From: an uncultured Bacteroidales bacterium
GTDB taxonomy: Bacteria > Bacteroidota > Bacteroidia > Bacteroidales > UBA932
Length of the DNA: 43,740 bases
Assembly (NCBI GenBank): GCA_947168065.1
Contig: CAMVKH010000010.1
Span: 1-43,740, forward strand
Reading direction: 5' to 3'
Under the pieces are notes generated by a model. It saw only the letters and a program-made list of their open reading frames with translations. It was not told the DNA's origin and did no database searches. Position numbers and translations under genes: made by a program. Positions 30,704 to 39,348 of the stretch are shown one piece after another; position 1 is the first letter of the stretch; the number at the start of each line of letters is the position of its first letter.

Positions 30704-33700
30704 TTAGAACGTGATGTTTAAACCGAATACCATCTTCTTGGAGTTCGGGAAAGCGCCCATGTCGACGCCGAGAGCCTGTCCGATACCGGCGACTTCAGGA
30801 TCGAAGCCCGGATACTTGGTGATGATGAAGAAATCGTCGAAGGAAGCGTAAAGACGGAACTTGCTGATCTTGACGAATTCGGAGATACGCTTGGGCAGCG
30901 TGTAGCCGATTTGGATCTGCTTGAACTTGAAGTAGTCACCTTTGTACACATTGGCGCTGGACTGCATCCAGTCGGTATAACCGCCCGCATTGGCGCGCGG
31001 CCGCGTACCATTGGTGTTGGTCGGGGTCCAGCGGTCGTCGACGACGAAGTTGAGCTTGTTGACTGCGTAGTCCACGCGGTCGAGCGCGCAGAAGATCTGA
31101 TGTCCGGCAGCGCCCGAACCGAAGACCACGATGTCGAAGCCCTTGAAGTCAGCCGTCAGCGTGAGACCGTAGTTGATCTTGGGAATACCGGAACCGATAT
31201 CGGTCTTGTCGGCGACCGTCACCACGCCGTCTCCGTTCGTATCTTCGAAGACCGGTTCACCATTGGAGGAATCGATGCCTTTGAATTTATAGCCGTAGAA
31301 ATGCCAGGCTGGGAAATCTTTCTCGAAACGGGTGATTGCGGCGAAACGGTAGGTGACGCCCTGGATACCGTTCTGGAGAGCCGGGTGCAGATAGGTGACC
31401 CGGTTGTGCAGGGTTGCCATGTTGCCGCGGATGCTGTAGTGGAAGTCGCCGACCGAATCGGTCCAGCCGGCCTCGAGTTCCAGACCGCTGTTGGTGACGT
31501 TACCGGCGTTCATCGGAGACTCGGAGACACCGACGATGGTGGAAGAGGTGAAGCCAGAAACGATCAGGTCTTTGGTGGTCTTCTGGTACCAGTCGCCGGA
31601 GAAGGTCAGACGGTCGTTGAGGAAGCGGGCGTCGAAACCGACGTCGATCTGTTCGGAGGTCTCCCAGCGGAGGGCGTTGTTACCCGTCGAGGAAGGAGAG
31701 CTGGCTGCGGTATAACCACCCGTCAAACCTTCAGGGTAGTTGCCGACAGACGTGATTACGCTGGCGTAGCGGTAGTTGCTCAGGTTCGCAGTCGAACCGT
31801 TGCGGCCCCAGCTGGCGCGTAATTTCAGGTAAGGGATCACACGCTTGGCACCACTCATGAACGGTTCTTCAGAAAGGGTCCAACCAGCGGAAACGGCCGG
31901 GAAGTAACCCCAGCGGTTGGCGATCGGAAGGACGGAGGAGTCGGCGGCGTCGGCTCGGAGGGAGACCTGGGCGATATAGCGGTTCTTGAAGTTCCAGCTG
32001 GCACGTCCGTAGTAGGAGTTGTTGCGCGTATAGATGGTCTCACCACCCGCGAGCGTGCGGGCGACCGTAGGCGTCGCGTACGCGAAGAAATAGTAGAGCG
32101 GGTTGTTGCTCAGAACACCGAGGTCGGTGTCGGAGCCCATGGTGGTGCCCTGTACGTAGTTGTTCATGTTCTCGCTGTACGAGGTACCGGCCATCAGGTT
32201 GAAGTCGTGGCCGGCGACATTGAACGAGTAGTTGGCGAAGTTCTCCCACTGATAGTAGCGCGAGACGTTGTTACGGGCTTCGAGGCCGACATAGTTCTGT
32301 TTTACGTAGTCGGTCGCATAGAAGTCGATCGAATAGCCATACGTGGACTGCGCACCATATTTATAAGCCAGACGCGAGGTGATGACCAGGCCTTTGATGG
32401 GCTTGAAGTTGAGCGCGGCGGTACCGTTGATGCCGAAGGTCTGCGTGGCAGAGTACTGTGCGTCGCGGTGGATGAGCGGGTTGACGTTCTCATTGAGGTT
32501 GAAGGCCGAGATACCGTAGATACCCTGGTCGTCGCCGAGCATCTTGTGCTTGGTCGGGTCCGCGAGGATGGCCCGCATGTTGGCAGGCAGGTTGTTCTCG
32601 GAATAGCGGACAGCGGTAAGCGGGTCGAGCTGGAGGGCAGCGAGCACCGCGTTGTTGGATTCACGGTTGGTCTCGGATCCGCCTTCGGGGATCCTCCGGA
32701 TCGAAGACTGGTGGATCTGGTTGTTCAGCTGGATGTCGAGCCAGGGCTTGATCTTATAGGTAGCGTTGATCATGCCGGTGATACGCTTGTGCGTATCCGA
32801 GTCGCCGACGAACATACCGTTGTTGTCCAGGAAAGTGAGCGAGGTGTAGATCGAACCTTTGTCGTTGCCACCTTCGAAGCCGACCTTGTGACGCTGCTGG
32901 AGCGAGTGGGTAAAGACCGCATCCACCCAGTCGGTATCGGTATGGCCGTCCCAGTTGGCGGAATAGAAGGCATCGTCGAACTTGCCGAACTCCTTATAAT
33001 ATTGCATGTATTCCTTGGCGTTCATCACGGAAGGGATACGGCCGAGGCTCTGCATGACGACCTGGCCTTCATAGCTGATCTTGCCGTCGCCCTTACCGTT
33101 CTTGGTGGTGATCAGGATGACACCGTTACCGGCACGTGCACCGTAGATGGCGGCCGAGGCGGCATCCTTGAGGACCTCCATCGACTGGATGTCGTTAGGA
33201 TCGATGTTGTTGATGCTGTTGGTGATACGACCGTCGACTACGTAGAGCGGGTCGGAGGTACCGTTGGAGCTGATACCGCGGATGCGGACGGCAGGAGCGG
33301 CACCCGGACGGGCGGAGTTGGTGAAGAGCTGGACGCCGGCCGTCTTGCCCTGGAGGACCATTTCAGCCGATGCGACGGAGCGGGAGACGATGTCACTCTC
33401 CTTCACGGTGGAGATGGCACCCGTCAGGTCGCTCTTGCGCTGGACGCCGTAACCCACGACGACCAGTTCGTTCAGCGACTCGATCGATTCGACCAGGACG
33501 ACTTTCATGCCGTCGACGGCCGGAAGTTCCTGCGTGACATAATTCAGGGCGGAGAATTCGAGGATTGCCCCGGCAGGAACGTTGATCGTGAACTTACCGT
33601 CGAGGTCCGTCGCTACGCCGTTGGTGGTACCCTTCTGGATAACACCGGCTCCGATGACGGAAAGCCCCGTTTCGTCGACGACGGTTCCGGAAACCTTGAC

Positions 33701-33784
33701 GGTCTGTGCGAATGCGCTCACCGGGGAGAGCATCAGCAGGCAGACTGCCAGTAGAACGCTGTGTCTTAAAAAAACGCTTTTCAT
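30704..33784 (-). CDS. susC: SusC/RagA family TonB-dependent transporter
   Basis: 1026 residues from ATG 33784. It has a signal peptide (about 1-26, cleaved near AFAQ), a CarboxypepD_reg-like domain (about 29-110), a short linker with LNELVVVGYGVQRKSDLTG, the TonB plug (about 120-235, ending DPNDIQSMEVLKDAASAAIYG), and an outer-membrane barrel to the C-terminal aromatic end (LNITF). It imports the locus substrate across the outer membrane with SusD, powered by TonB. No extra N-terminal STN domain is present, so anti-sigma signalling is not expected; the HTCS is the likely regulator. The frame is open for 228 further codons upstream, but these cross the promoter and the HTCS start and have no signal peptide. 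Confidence 0.96.
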   Translation of the reverse strand: MKSVFLRHSVLLAVCLLMLSPVSAFAQTVKVSGTVVDETGLSVIGAGVIQKGTTNGVATDLDGKFTINVPAGAILEFSALNYVTQELPAVDGMKVVLVESIESLNELVVVGYGVQRKSDLTGAISTVKESDIVSRSVASAEMVLQGKTAGVQLFTNSARPGAAPAVRIRGISSNGTSDPLYVVDGRITNSINNIDPNDIQSMEVLKDAASAAIYGARAGNGVILITTKNGKGDGKISYEGQVVMQSLGRIPSVMNAKEYMQYYKEFGKFDDAFYSANWDGHTDTDWVDAVFTHSLQQRHKVGFEGGNDKGSIYTSLTFLDNNGMFVGDSDTHKRITGMINATYKIKPWLDIQLNNQIHQSSIRRIPEGGSETNRESNNAVLAALQLDPLTAVRYSENNLPANMRAILADPTKHKMLGDDQGIYGISAFNLNENVNPLIHRDAQYSATQTFGINGTAALNFKPIKGLVITSRLAYKYGAQSTYGYSIDFYATDYVKQNYVGLEARNNVSRYYQWENFANYSFNVAGHDFNLMAGTSYSENMNNYVQGTTMGSDTDLGVLSNNPLYYFFAYATPTVARTLAGGETIYTRNNSYYGRASWNFKNRYIAQVSLRADAADSSVLPIANRWGYFPAVSAGWTLSEEPFMSGAKRVIPYLKLRASWGRNGSTANLSNYRYASVITSVGNYPEGLTGGYTAASSPSSTGNNALRWETSEQIDVGFDARFLNDRLTFSGDWYQKTTKDLIVSGFTSSTIVGVSESPMNAGNVTNSGLELEAGWTDSVGDFHYSIRGNMATLHNRVTYLHPALQNGIQGVTYRFAAITRFEKDFPAWHFYGYKFKGIDSSNGEPVFEDTNGDGVVTVADKTDIGSGIPKINYGLTLTADFKGFDIVVFGSGAAGHQIFCALDRVDYAVNKLNFVVDDRWTPTNTNGTRPRANAGGYTDWMQSSANVYKGDYFKFKQIQIGYTLPKRISEFVKISKFRLYASFDDFFIITKYPGFDPEVAGIGQALGVDMGAFPNSKKMVFGLNITF

Positions 33785-33829
33785 GGTATTGTTTTTAAGT
33801 GATGGATTGTGTTTGGTTTTTCGTTTGTA

Positions 33830-33837
33830 CAAAATTA
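33830..33837 (-). promoter_or_regulatory. Promoter -7 box of the susC operon
   Basis: Minus-strand TAATTTTG lies 45 nt upstream of the susC ATG. No TTTG is seen at -33; the phased GTCCA array begins about 32 bp upstream, as expected for an activator-dependent promoter. Confidence 0.6.
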
Positions 33838-33868
33838 GGTTTTCCGCTTTCGAATCGATGACAAGCCC

Positions 33869-33933
33869 GTCCACGTTTGAACACGCTGGTCCATCGTAGG
33901 CAACCAGCGTCCAAAAAAAAGCATCCCAGTCCA
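33869..33933 (+). promoter_or_regulatory. Four GTCCA motifs at exact 20-bp period, candidate HTCS operator
   Basis: GTCCA occurs at 33869, 33889, 33909 and 33929, each 20 bp from the next. An 8-bp dyad (ACGCTGGT 33883-33890 and ACCAGCGT 33903-33910) overlaps the middle copies. The array fills the space between the susC -7 box (33830-33837) and the HTCS -7 box (33962-33969). AraC-type domains, as at the C-terminus of the HTCS, bind direct repeats about two helical turns apart, and AraC itself contacts a TCCA core. Assignment to this HTCS is inferred. Confidence 0.62.
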
Positions 33934-33961
33934 AGGGGTGAGAAAGAATGCGCCATTTTGT

Positions 33962-33969
33962 TAACTTTG
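33962..33969 (+). promoter_or_regulatory. Promoter -7 box of the HTCS gene
   Basis: TAACTTTG lies 4 nt before the ATG at 33974, implying a leaderless or nearly leaderless mRNA. No -33 TTTG is seen at the expected distance. Confidence 0.6.
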
Positions 33970-33973
33970 TATC

Positions 33974-36900
33974 ATGAAGTATCTCTTTCGGACCCTGCTC
34001 TTTGCCTTGCTGCTTACGGGCTGCTCGGATGCCGGCCTTTCGGTCGGCACGGACACGGGGGTCATCGTGGACAATTTCGGGAACAACGTCATCACGGGAT
34101 TCCATTTCGACCGCAACGGCTACGTCTGGATGGTCCCTTCCTCCGGGCGTTATCTCTTCCGGACGGACGGGTCCGTCATCATCCGCTATGAACATAGCCC
34201 GGACCAGCCGGGAAGCCTTGCCGCCAGCAAGGTCAACGACCTGGTCATCGATTCCCAGGGAGCGGTATGGGTAGCCACGCAGCTGGGCGTGGACCGTTTC
34301 GACCAGACACGCGGATGCTTCGACCACATCCCGATCGACGACAACAACAAATACGTCATCGACATGACCCGCAGCCAGGACGACCGGATCTGCATCATCA
34401 CCCGCCGCAATCTGCTGGAACTGGACCGGGCAAGCGGGCGTTTCCTCCGCAAGATCCAGCTGCAGCAAGTCACCAACAGCGAACCGCAGGTCTTCTTCGA
34501 CAGCAACGACAAGCTCTGGCTCCGGCAGGACAACAGCCTCCTGTGTTATGACCAGGGCTACAACCTGCTATTCAAGACTGATTTCCAGCATATTACCGGA
34601 AGTGTGGTTTACGACGGCAACAAATTCATCTGGCTCGTCGACAGCGATACCCTGACCGCTTTGAACACCCATTCCTTCAAGGACTCCCGGGCCGGGGACC
34701 TGTATCCCGAACTCAGCGAGAAACGGGCCCGTTCCATCCTGAACGTGAACGACGGGATCGTGGTTGCCAATACGACGGACGGTCCTTTCCTGGTGGACGT
34801 GTTCCAGGACACGGCGACCGGTCTTGATCAGGCGGAAGGGAACACCCGGTCCATTCTGGAATACGCACAGGCCGGTACCCGTTCCATGCGGACGGGCCCG
34901 AACGGCAACCTGTGGGCCTCCGATATGGGAGGTGGGTACAAGCACCTTGTTTTCAGCGCAGACCGGGTCCCCGCCCAGGAAGAATTCGTCAACTACCTGG
35001 TGGCCGAATCCGTCTCGTCAGAAGCGCAGAACACCCGCTTCACCTGGCTCCTGTCGCGAGGGAGAATCGCAGCATATGACCGGAAAGCCGGACGGTTTAC
35101 CAGCGTGCAGGACCTGAATGACCTGACGGAAATCGTCGTGTCAGGCATCTCCGCCAGCGAAGACGGGCACGTACTCCTTTGCAGCCGCTTCCGCTCCGCC
35201 CGCCCCCTGGAGCTGTTCCGGACGGAAGCGGACGGCAGCCTCGTCTTCGAAAAGCGGATCAAACTGCCTTATGCCGGCACCGGCGCCCTCGACAAGGGCG
35301 GGCACATCTACGCCGTAGGCGCGGGAACCGTGGTCATGGAAGTCGATGCGGAGGGTTCTGTCCGGGAAATCGCCAACCCCTTCAACGATTACGCCTGCTA
35401 CGCGACCATCGTCAAACCCCTCTCGGACGGCACGATCCTGATCTGCCTGACCGACCATCCGCCCGTTCTTCTCCATCCGGCGGAAGACCGGGTCGAAATC
35501 CTGGAGAAAGAAGGGCTCGACCAGGTCTATTATACCGTGGCGACGGAAGATGCGGAAGGCCGTTTATGGATCGGTTCCTCGGATAAAGGCCTCTATCTGT
35601 ACGACAAGACGGATTCTTCCCTGTCAAGGGTGGAGAGCTATCCTGAAACGATGGTCAACGCCATCGCAGCCGACAGCGCCGGAAACGTCTTCGTGACGGG
35701 CGATTACAGCGCCGTGTACCGTTTCGGGAAGGGGTCCGGAGAAAACGGCGGTCCTGTCTGGGCCGACTACTCCGACTTCCCGCAGGAGCACCGGCTGTTC
35801 CCGCTTCCCGACGGCTCGGTCGCGCTCGTCGGCCAGGATTCCTATGAATGGTTCAACGAAGAACGGGTCAACTCCGCCCAGGCGCCGAATCTGCTCTCGC
35901 GCATCTACCTGACTTCGGGAAAAAGGATCATCGCCTCTTTCCGGGCCGACGACTACCCTGCCCGCAAGGTCACGCTCCGCCTCCCCCGCAAGACCGAAGA
36001 CCTGAACCTGTATATCGGTGTCATGGACCGCGCCAAACCTTTTTCGCGGCACTACTTCTTCTATGACATCAACCATCTGCCGACCGGCCCCCGGGAATCC
36101 TTCGACAATCCCCAGATTCCCCTCTACGGCGTAAGCCGCCCCTTCAACACGGTCCGCTTCTGGGTAACCGGCCCCAACAAGGGGACAGGCACCCAGCCTT
36201 TCACGGTCCGGGTCCTGATGAACCTGCTTCCCGGGGAAATCATCAGCATCGCCGTCGCACTCTCCCTGCTCGCCGCAGCCTCCGTCTTCTGGTTCCTTTC
36301 GCGGAAAAAGAAGGAAGAAGCGGAAGCCGAACGCATCAAACGGGAGATGACCGAGAAGCTGAACATGGAGAACATCGATTTCTTCGCCAACATCTCCCAC
36401 GAATTCCGTACGCCGCTGACGCTCATCCACGGAGCGTCCTCCACGCTCGAGACCAGCGATACCCGCGCCCTGAACATCATCCGCCGCAACACGGACCGGA
36501 TGATGAAGCTGGTCAGCCAGATGCTCGACTTCAACAAACTCGACCACGGCATCCTGAAACTCCATGTCAAGGAAGAACCCGTCGTAGATATCATCCGGGC
36601 GGTGAAATCCGACTTCGAGATCGGCGCTTCGATGAAAGGCCTGCAGCTCAACCTGTCCGGACCCGATACGGACCGGAAAGGATACCTCGACCGGGACAAG
36701 TTGGAAAAGATCCTCTACAACCTGTGCTCGAACGCCGTCAAATTCACGCCGCCCGGCGGACAGGTCGACATATCGTACGACATCGACCCGGACGACGTGC
36801 TGCACGTCAGCATCGCCGATACGGGCATCGGGATTCCGGAAGATGCGCTGGAAGCCGTCTTCGAACGGTTCTACCGGACCCGGGGAACCGGCAAGGCCGG

Positions 36901-37897
36901 CGGCACGGGCATCGGCCTGTATTACACCCGGGCCCTCGTGAACCTGCACCACGGCAGCATCCGGGCCAACGTCCGCAAACAGGACGACAAGGTCACCGGT
37001 TCCATCTTCTCCTTCTCCATCCCGCTGAAGAAGGAAATCTACAGCGATTCCGAGCGCGGAGAGAACACGGACGTCGTGACCACGCTTGACCGGAACCTGA
37101 GCGAATATGTCGAAAAGGAGGCCGAAACCGGCACGGACAGCAACAAGCCGACCGTCGTGCTGATCGACGACGACTATGAGATCCTCTATTACCTGAAGAA
37201 CCTCCTCGCCCCCTTCTACAACGTCCATTTCCGTTTCGACGCCCTGAGCGGCTACAAGATGATCGAGGAGGTGCAGCCCGACGTCATCATCTGCGACATG
37301 ATGATGGTGGAGGTGGACGGCCTGCAGCTGTGCCGGATGGTCAAGGAGAACCTTTCGATGAGCCACATCCCGTTCGTGATGCTGACGGCCAAATCCACGA
37401 TGCGCGACCAGATCGACAGCCTCGGAGCCGGCGCGGACGCCTACGTGGTCAAGCCATTCGAGCCGGAATACCTGATGGCCCTGATCAAATCGATGATCGA
37501 CAACCGCAGCCGGGTCCGGAAGATGCTGAGCACTTCCCTCTCCGTCCCCAGCTCCTCGAAAGAAGTCCTCAGCGGACAGGACAAGAATTTCATGGATAAG
37601 CTCTATGCCATCATGAAGGAAAGCCTGCGCAACGGCGAGCTGGACATCGATTCGGTCGCCGAAAAGCTCGGCGTAAGCCGCTCCAAATTCTACTACAAGG
37701 TAAAAGCCCTCACCGGCCAGACACCCAACGAGTTCTTCACCACCTACAAACTCAACTACGGAGCCGAACTCCTCAAAAAAGGCAAGTACAAGATCTCCGC
37801 CATCGCCGACATGCTCGGCTTCAGCTCCCCCTCCCACTTCGCCGCCCAGTTCAAAAAACAGTTCGGCGTCCTCCCCAGCCAGTACATCAACGACTGA
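33974..37897 (+). CDS. Hybrid two-component system regulator (HTCS)
   Basis: 1307 residues combining sensor, kinase and transcription factor in one inner-membrane protein. The N-terminal signal segment ends LLTGC. A periplasmic sensor of beta-propeller-type repeats (VWMVPSSG, VWVATQLG, LWLRQDNS, LWASDMGG, LWIGSSDKG) spans about 30-640, and a Y_Y_Y-like domain reaches about 750. One membrane helix lies near 755-777. The HisKA domain has His809 in NISHEFRTPLT; the ATPase domain has N, G1 (DTGIGI) and G2 (GGTGIGLY) boxes. The receiver has Asp1065-Asp1067, phosphoacceptor Asp1108 and Lys1160. An AraC-type double helix-turn-helix closes the protein (about 1205-1307). It senses an oligosaccharide in the periplasm and switches on the divergent susC operon; the ligand is unknown. 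Confidence 0.96.
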   Translation: MKYLFRTLLFALLLTGCSDAGLSVGTDTGVIVDNFGNNVITGFHFDRNGYVWMVPSSGRYLFRTDGSVIIRYEHSPDQPGSLAASKVNDLVIDSQGAVWVATQLGVDRFDQTRGCFDHIPIDDNNKYVIDMTRSQDDRICIITRRNLLELDRASGRFLRKIQLQQVTNSEPQVFFDSNDKLWLRQDNSLLCYDQGYNLLFKTDFQHITGSVVYDGNKFIWLVDSDTLTALNTHSFKDSRAGDLYPELSEKRARSILNVNDGIVVANTTDGPFLVDVFQDTATGLDQAEGNTRSILEYAQAGTRSMRTGPNGNLWASDMGGGYKHLVFSADRVPAQEEFVNYLVAESVSSEAQNTRFTWLLSRGRIAAYDRKAGRFTSVQDLNDLTEIVVSGISASEDGHVLLCSRFRSARPLELFRTEADGSLVFEKRIKLPYAGTGALDKGGHIYAVGAGTVVMEVDAEGSVREIANPFNDYACYATIVKPLSDGTILICLTDHPPVLLHPAEDRVEILEKEGLDQVYYTVATEDAEGRLWIGSSDKGLYLYDKTDSSLSRVESYPETMVNAIAADSAGNVFVTGDYSAVYRFGKGSGENGGPVWADYSDFPQEHRLFPLPDGSVALVGQDSYEWFNEERVNSAQAPNLLSRIYLTSGKRIIASFRADDYPARKVTLRLPRKTEDLNLYIGVMDRAKPFSRHYFFYDINHLPTGPRESFDNPQIPLYGVSRPFNTVRFWVTGPNKGTGTQPFTVRVLMNLLPGEIISIAVALSLLAAASVFWFLSRKKKEEAEAERIKREMTEKLNMENIDFFANISHEFRTPLTLIHGASSTLETSDTRALNIIRRNTDRMMKLVSQMLDFNKLDHGILKLHVKEEPVVDIIRAVKSDFEIGASMKGLQLNLSGPDTDRKGYLDRDKLEKILYNLCSNAVKFTPPGGQVDISYDIDPDDVLHVSIADTGIGIPEDALEAVFERFYRTRGTGKAGGTGIGLYYTRALVNLHHGSIRANVRKQDDKVTGSIFSFSIPLKKEIYSDSERGENTDVVTTLDRNLSEYVEKEAETGTDSNKPTVVLIDDDYEILYYLKNLLAPFYNVHFRFDALSGYKMIEEVQPDVIICDMMMVEVDGLQLCRMVKENLSMSHIPFVMLTAKSTMRDQIDSLGAGADAYVVKPFEPEYLMALIKSMIDNRSRVRKMLSTSLSVPSSSKEVLSGQDKNFMDKLYAIMKESLRNGELDIDSVAEKLGVSRSKFYYKVKALTGQTPNEFFTTYKLNYGAELLKKGKYKISAIADMLGFSSPSHFAAQFKKQFGVLPSQYIND

Positions 37898-37973
37898 CCC
37901 GAATCGGCGCTGGCCTCCGGCGGCAATCCGATCGAAAGTTACAATGGCGGCCGCCGCAGCCGCAACTCAGACT

Positions 37974-38097
37974 GTTTTGCCGCGACGACGTTCTGAACGC
38001 TCCTACATTGTCGTCGTGGAACGATTTCGGGCATTTTCGCCCCAAACACAGCCGCGACGACATCGACAGCCAATCCACAATGTCATCGCGGCAAAAC
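37974..38097. repeat. Intergenic cluster of four GCCGCGAcGACattGT-type repeats in alternating orientation
   Basis: The outer arms 37974-37992 and 38079-38097 are inverted copies with 17 of 19 matches. An inner pair near 38006-38022 (bottom strand) and 38051-38066 (top strand) repeats the same core. So four related copies alternate in strand within 124 nt, between the HTCS stop and the stop of the converging 109-residue gene. The right arm begins 5 nt beyond that stop. No T-run follows the stems. Confidence 0.65.
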
Positions 38098-38102
38098 TAC
38101 AA

Positions 38103-38432
38103 TCACACCATCTTCCTGACCGCCTTCTCCCATTCTTTGGGATTGTCAGTATCGAATGTTGTCTGCCGGGGCAAACGGTGGAACAGTTTGTAAAACGTGC
38201 GGCGGACAGGGTGCTTTTGCAGATCTTCCGCTTTTAACAAGGCGTAGAAACAACGGTCTGTTCCGGCTTCCGTGTAGGGGAATCGCAAACAGATTCCCCT
38301 ACATCCAGCCGTTACGATATCGCCTTCCTTGTAATCGTCACGATATTCAAAGTCCGCTCCGACGCTCGCCAAAAGAACATGACGGCTATACCATATACGG
38401 TAGGATTCCGTCAACTCAGCATCAGAACTCAT
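38103..38432 (-). CDS. Small protein of unknown function, 109 residues
   Basis: A soluble-looking protein with no signal peptide or membrane segment. It is rich in aromatic and charged residues (SYRIWYSRHVLLASVGADFEY, KHPVRRTFYKLFHRLP, NPKEWEKAVRKMV). I do not recognise the family. The ATG lies 9 nt after the stop of the small barrel gene on the same strand, so the two are probably one transcript. Codon use is more AT-rich than in the polysaccharide locus. Being a real gene is supported by operon spacing and even codon use, not by homology. Confidence 0.6.
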   Translation of the reverse strand: MSSDAELTESYRIWYSRHVLLASVGADFEYRDDYKEGDIVTAGCRGICLRFPYTEAGTDRCFYALLKAEDLQKHPVRRTFYKLFHRLPRQTTFDTDNPKEWEKAVRKMV

Positions 38433-38441
38433 TCACTAAAA

Positions 38442-39053
38442 CTAAAACATAACTCCAACGTGCAGTGTCAGCTGGCCCATGAAATCGGTCATACGGGTAT
38501 CGTCCAGCATGGACTTACCATCTTTTGCTATGGTATAGCTGGAATAACTCGTATGTTGAGACAGGTAGCCGAGTGAGACGCTGATCCGGCTGCCGCCCTT
38601 CAGCTGAAAATCTACACCAGCGCCGGGCTCAAAAAATAGTTGTGTGGCTTGGCGTCCAATCCTGGCACCGCTCCTTTTAAGGCCAATCGTGCCGCCCTCG
38701 TCGAACCATACGAAAGGTGATACGCGCCCATCGAATAGCGAAGCCTTCTCCCGGACAAACAAACGGATCCCGTCAAAGCCTTTATACTCTGTCCGGTACT
38801 CTCCGCCCATGCCCATAGAGACCAACGCGTCCGTACGCAGATAGCCAGCACCTGCACCCAGCTGGACATAGTTGTTTGCCTGCCAGGCACAAATGATATC
38901 GGCTCCGACAGAATAATGGGATAATTCGTCAATTCCCAAACCGGCATGAATGTCCACTCCGAATTTGACGGCCCGGTCCTGGGCATAGGCTTCACTCCAG
39001 AAACCCATCGCAAGCATGACAGCAGCGGTAAAGAGTACAATCGTTCTTTTCAT
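38442..39053 (-). CDS. Small outer-membrane beta-barrel protein
   Basis: 203 residues from ATG 39053. It has a Sec signal peptide (MKRTIVLFTAAVMLAMGFWSEAYAQ, shown here in parts: basic start, hydrophobic core, AYAQ cleavage). Alternating amphipathic strands follow (VKFGVDIHAGLGID, YVQLGAGAGYL, RISVSLGYLSQH) and the chain ends in a C-terminal strand with Phe (LTLHVGVMF), the outer-membrane barrel targeting pattern. Eight strands are likely. The function is unknown. A 24-codon upstream extension is possible but would precede the signal peptide. A TAATTTTG box lies 24 nt upstream of the ATG, behind a cluster of dyads. It lies downstream of a TPR/HTH regulator gene that may control it. Confidence 0.78.
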   Translation of the reverse strand: MKRTIVLFTAAVMLAMGFWSEAYAQDRAVKFGVDIHAGLGIDELSHYSVGADIICAWQANNYVQLGAGAGYLRTDALVSMGMGGEYRTEYKGFDGIRLFVREKASLFDGRVSPFVWFDEGGTIGLKRSGARIGRQATQLFFEPGAGVDFQLKGGSRISVSLGYLSQHTSYSSYTIAKDGKSMLDDTRMTDFMGQLTLHVGVMF

Positions 39054-39076
39054 AATATTGTGTTTTTTGATTAATG

Positions 39077-39084
39077 CAAAATTA
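39077..39084 (-). promoter_or_regulatory. Promoter -7 box of the small barrel gene
   Basis: Minus-strand TAATTTTG, 23 nt before the ATG at 39053. Confidence 0.55.
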
Positions 39085-39127
39085 TGAGAAGAATCAAGGC
39101 GAATTACATGTGACATCAAATTCAATC

Positions 39128-39327
39128 TTACATTTTCAAGAAACCATGAAAATGTAACCTGTTAATATTGAGCAAAATACAAGAATGATCGAATCGTGTA
39201 AGAAAACTTTTTCTTACACTGTTCCGACGACAAAAAAGCTCGTTTTGTAACTATATGATAATCAGTAAAATACCGCCTCTGTTGTCCAGAAGAGGATTAC
39301 GTCATTTGTAAGATTATGCGTAATCTT
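39128..39327. promoter_or_regulatory. Cluster of four short inverted repeats upstream of the small barrel gene
   Basis: Dyads: TTACATTTTCA/TGAAAATGTAA (39128-39138 and 39147-39157, perfect, 8-nt loop); GTGTAAGAAA/TTTCTTACAC (39196-39205 and 39210-39219, perfect, 4-nt loop); ACAAAA/TTTTGT (39230-39248); AAGATTA/TAATCTT (39310-39316 and 39321-39327, 4-nt loop). Several share a TGTAA(G) core. The first lies about 45 bp upstream of the -7 box. The interval is otherwise gene-free and AT-rich. Confidence 0.55.
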
Positions 39328-39348
39328 CTGATTATTTGGGAGATACAA

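Noticed and set aside
33785..34468. N-terminal extension of SusC by 228 residues
   Set aside because: It would cross the susC promoter, the GTCCA array and the HTCS coding region; ATG 33784 opens a normal signal peptide.
35624..37837. 737-codon open frame antisense to the HTCS gene
   Set aside because: Overlaps conserved kinase, receiver and helix-turn-helix motifs on the plus strand; no recognisable protein features.
37974..38097. Possible CRISPR array
   Set aside because: Copies alternate in orientation, spacing is irregular and there are no cas genes.
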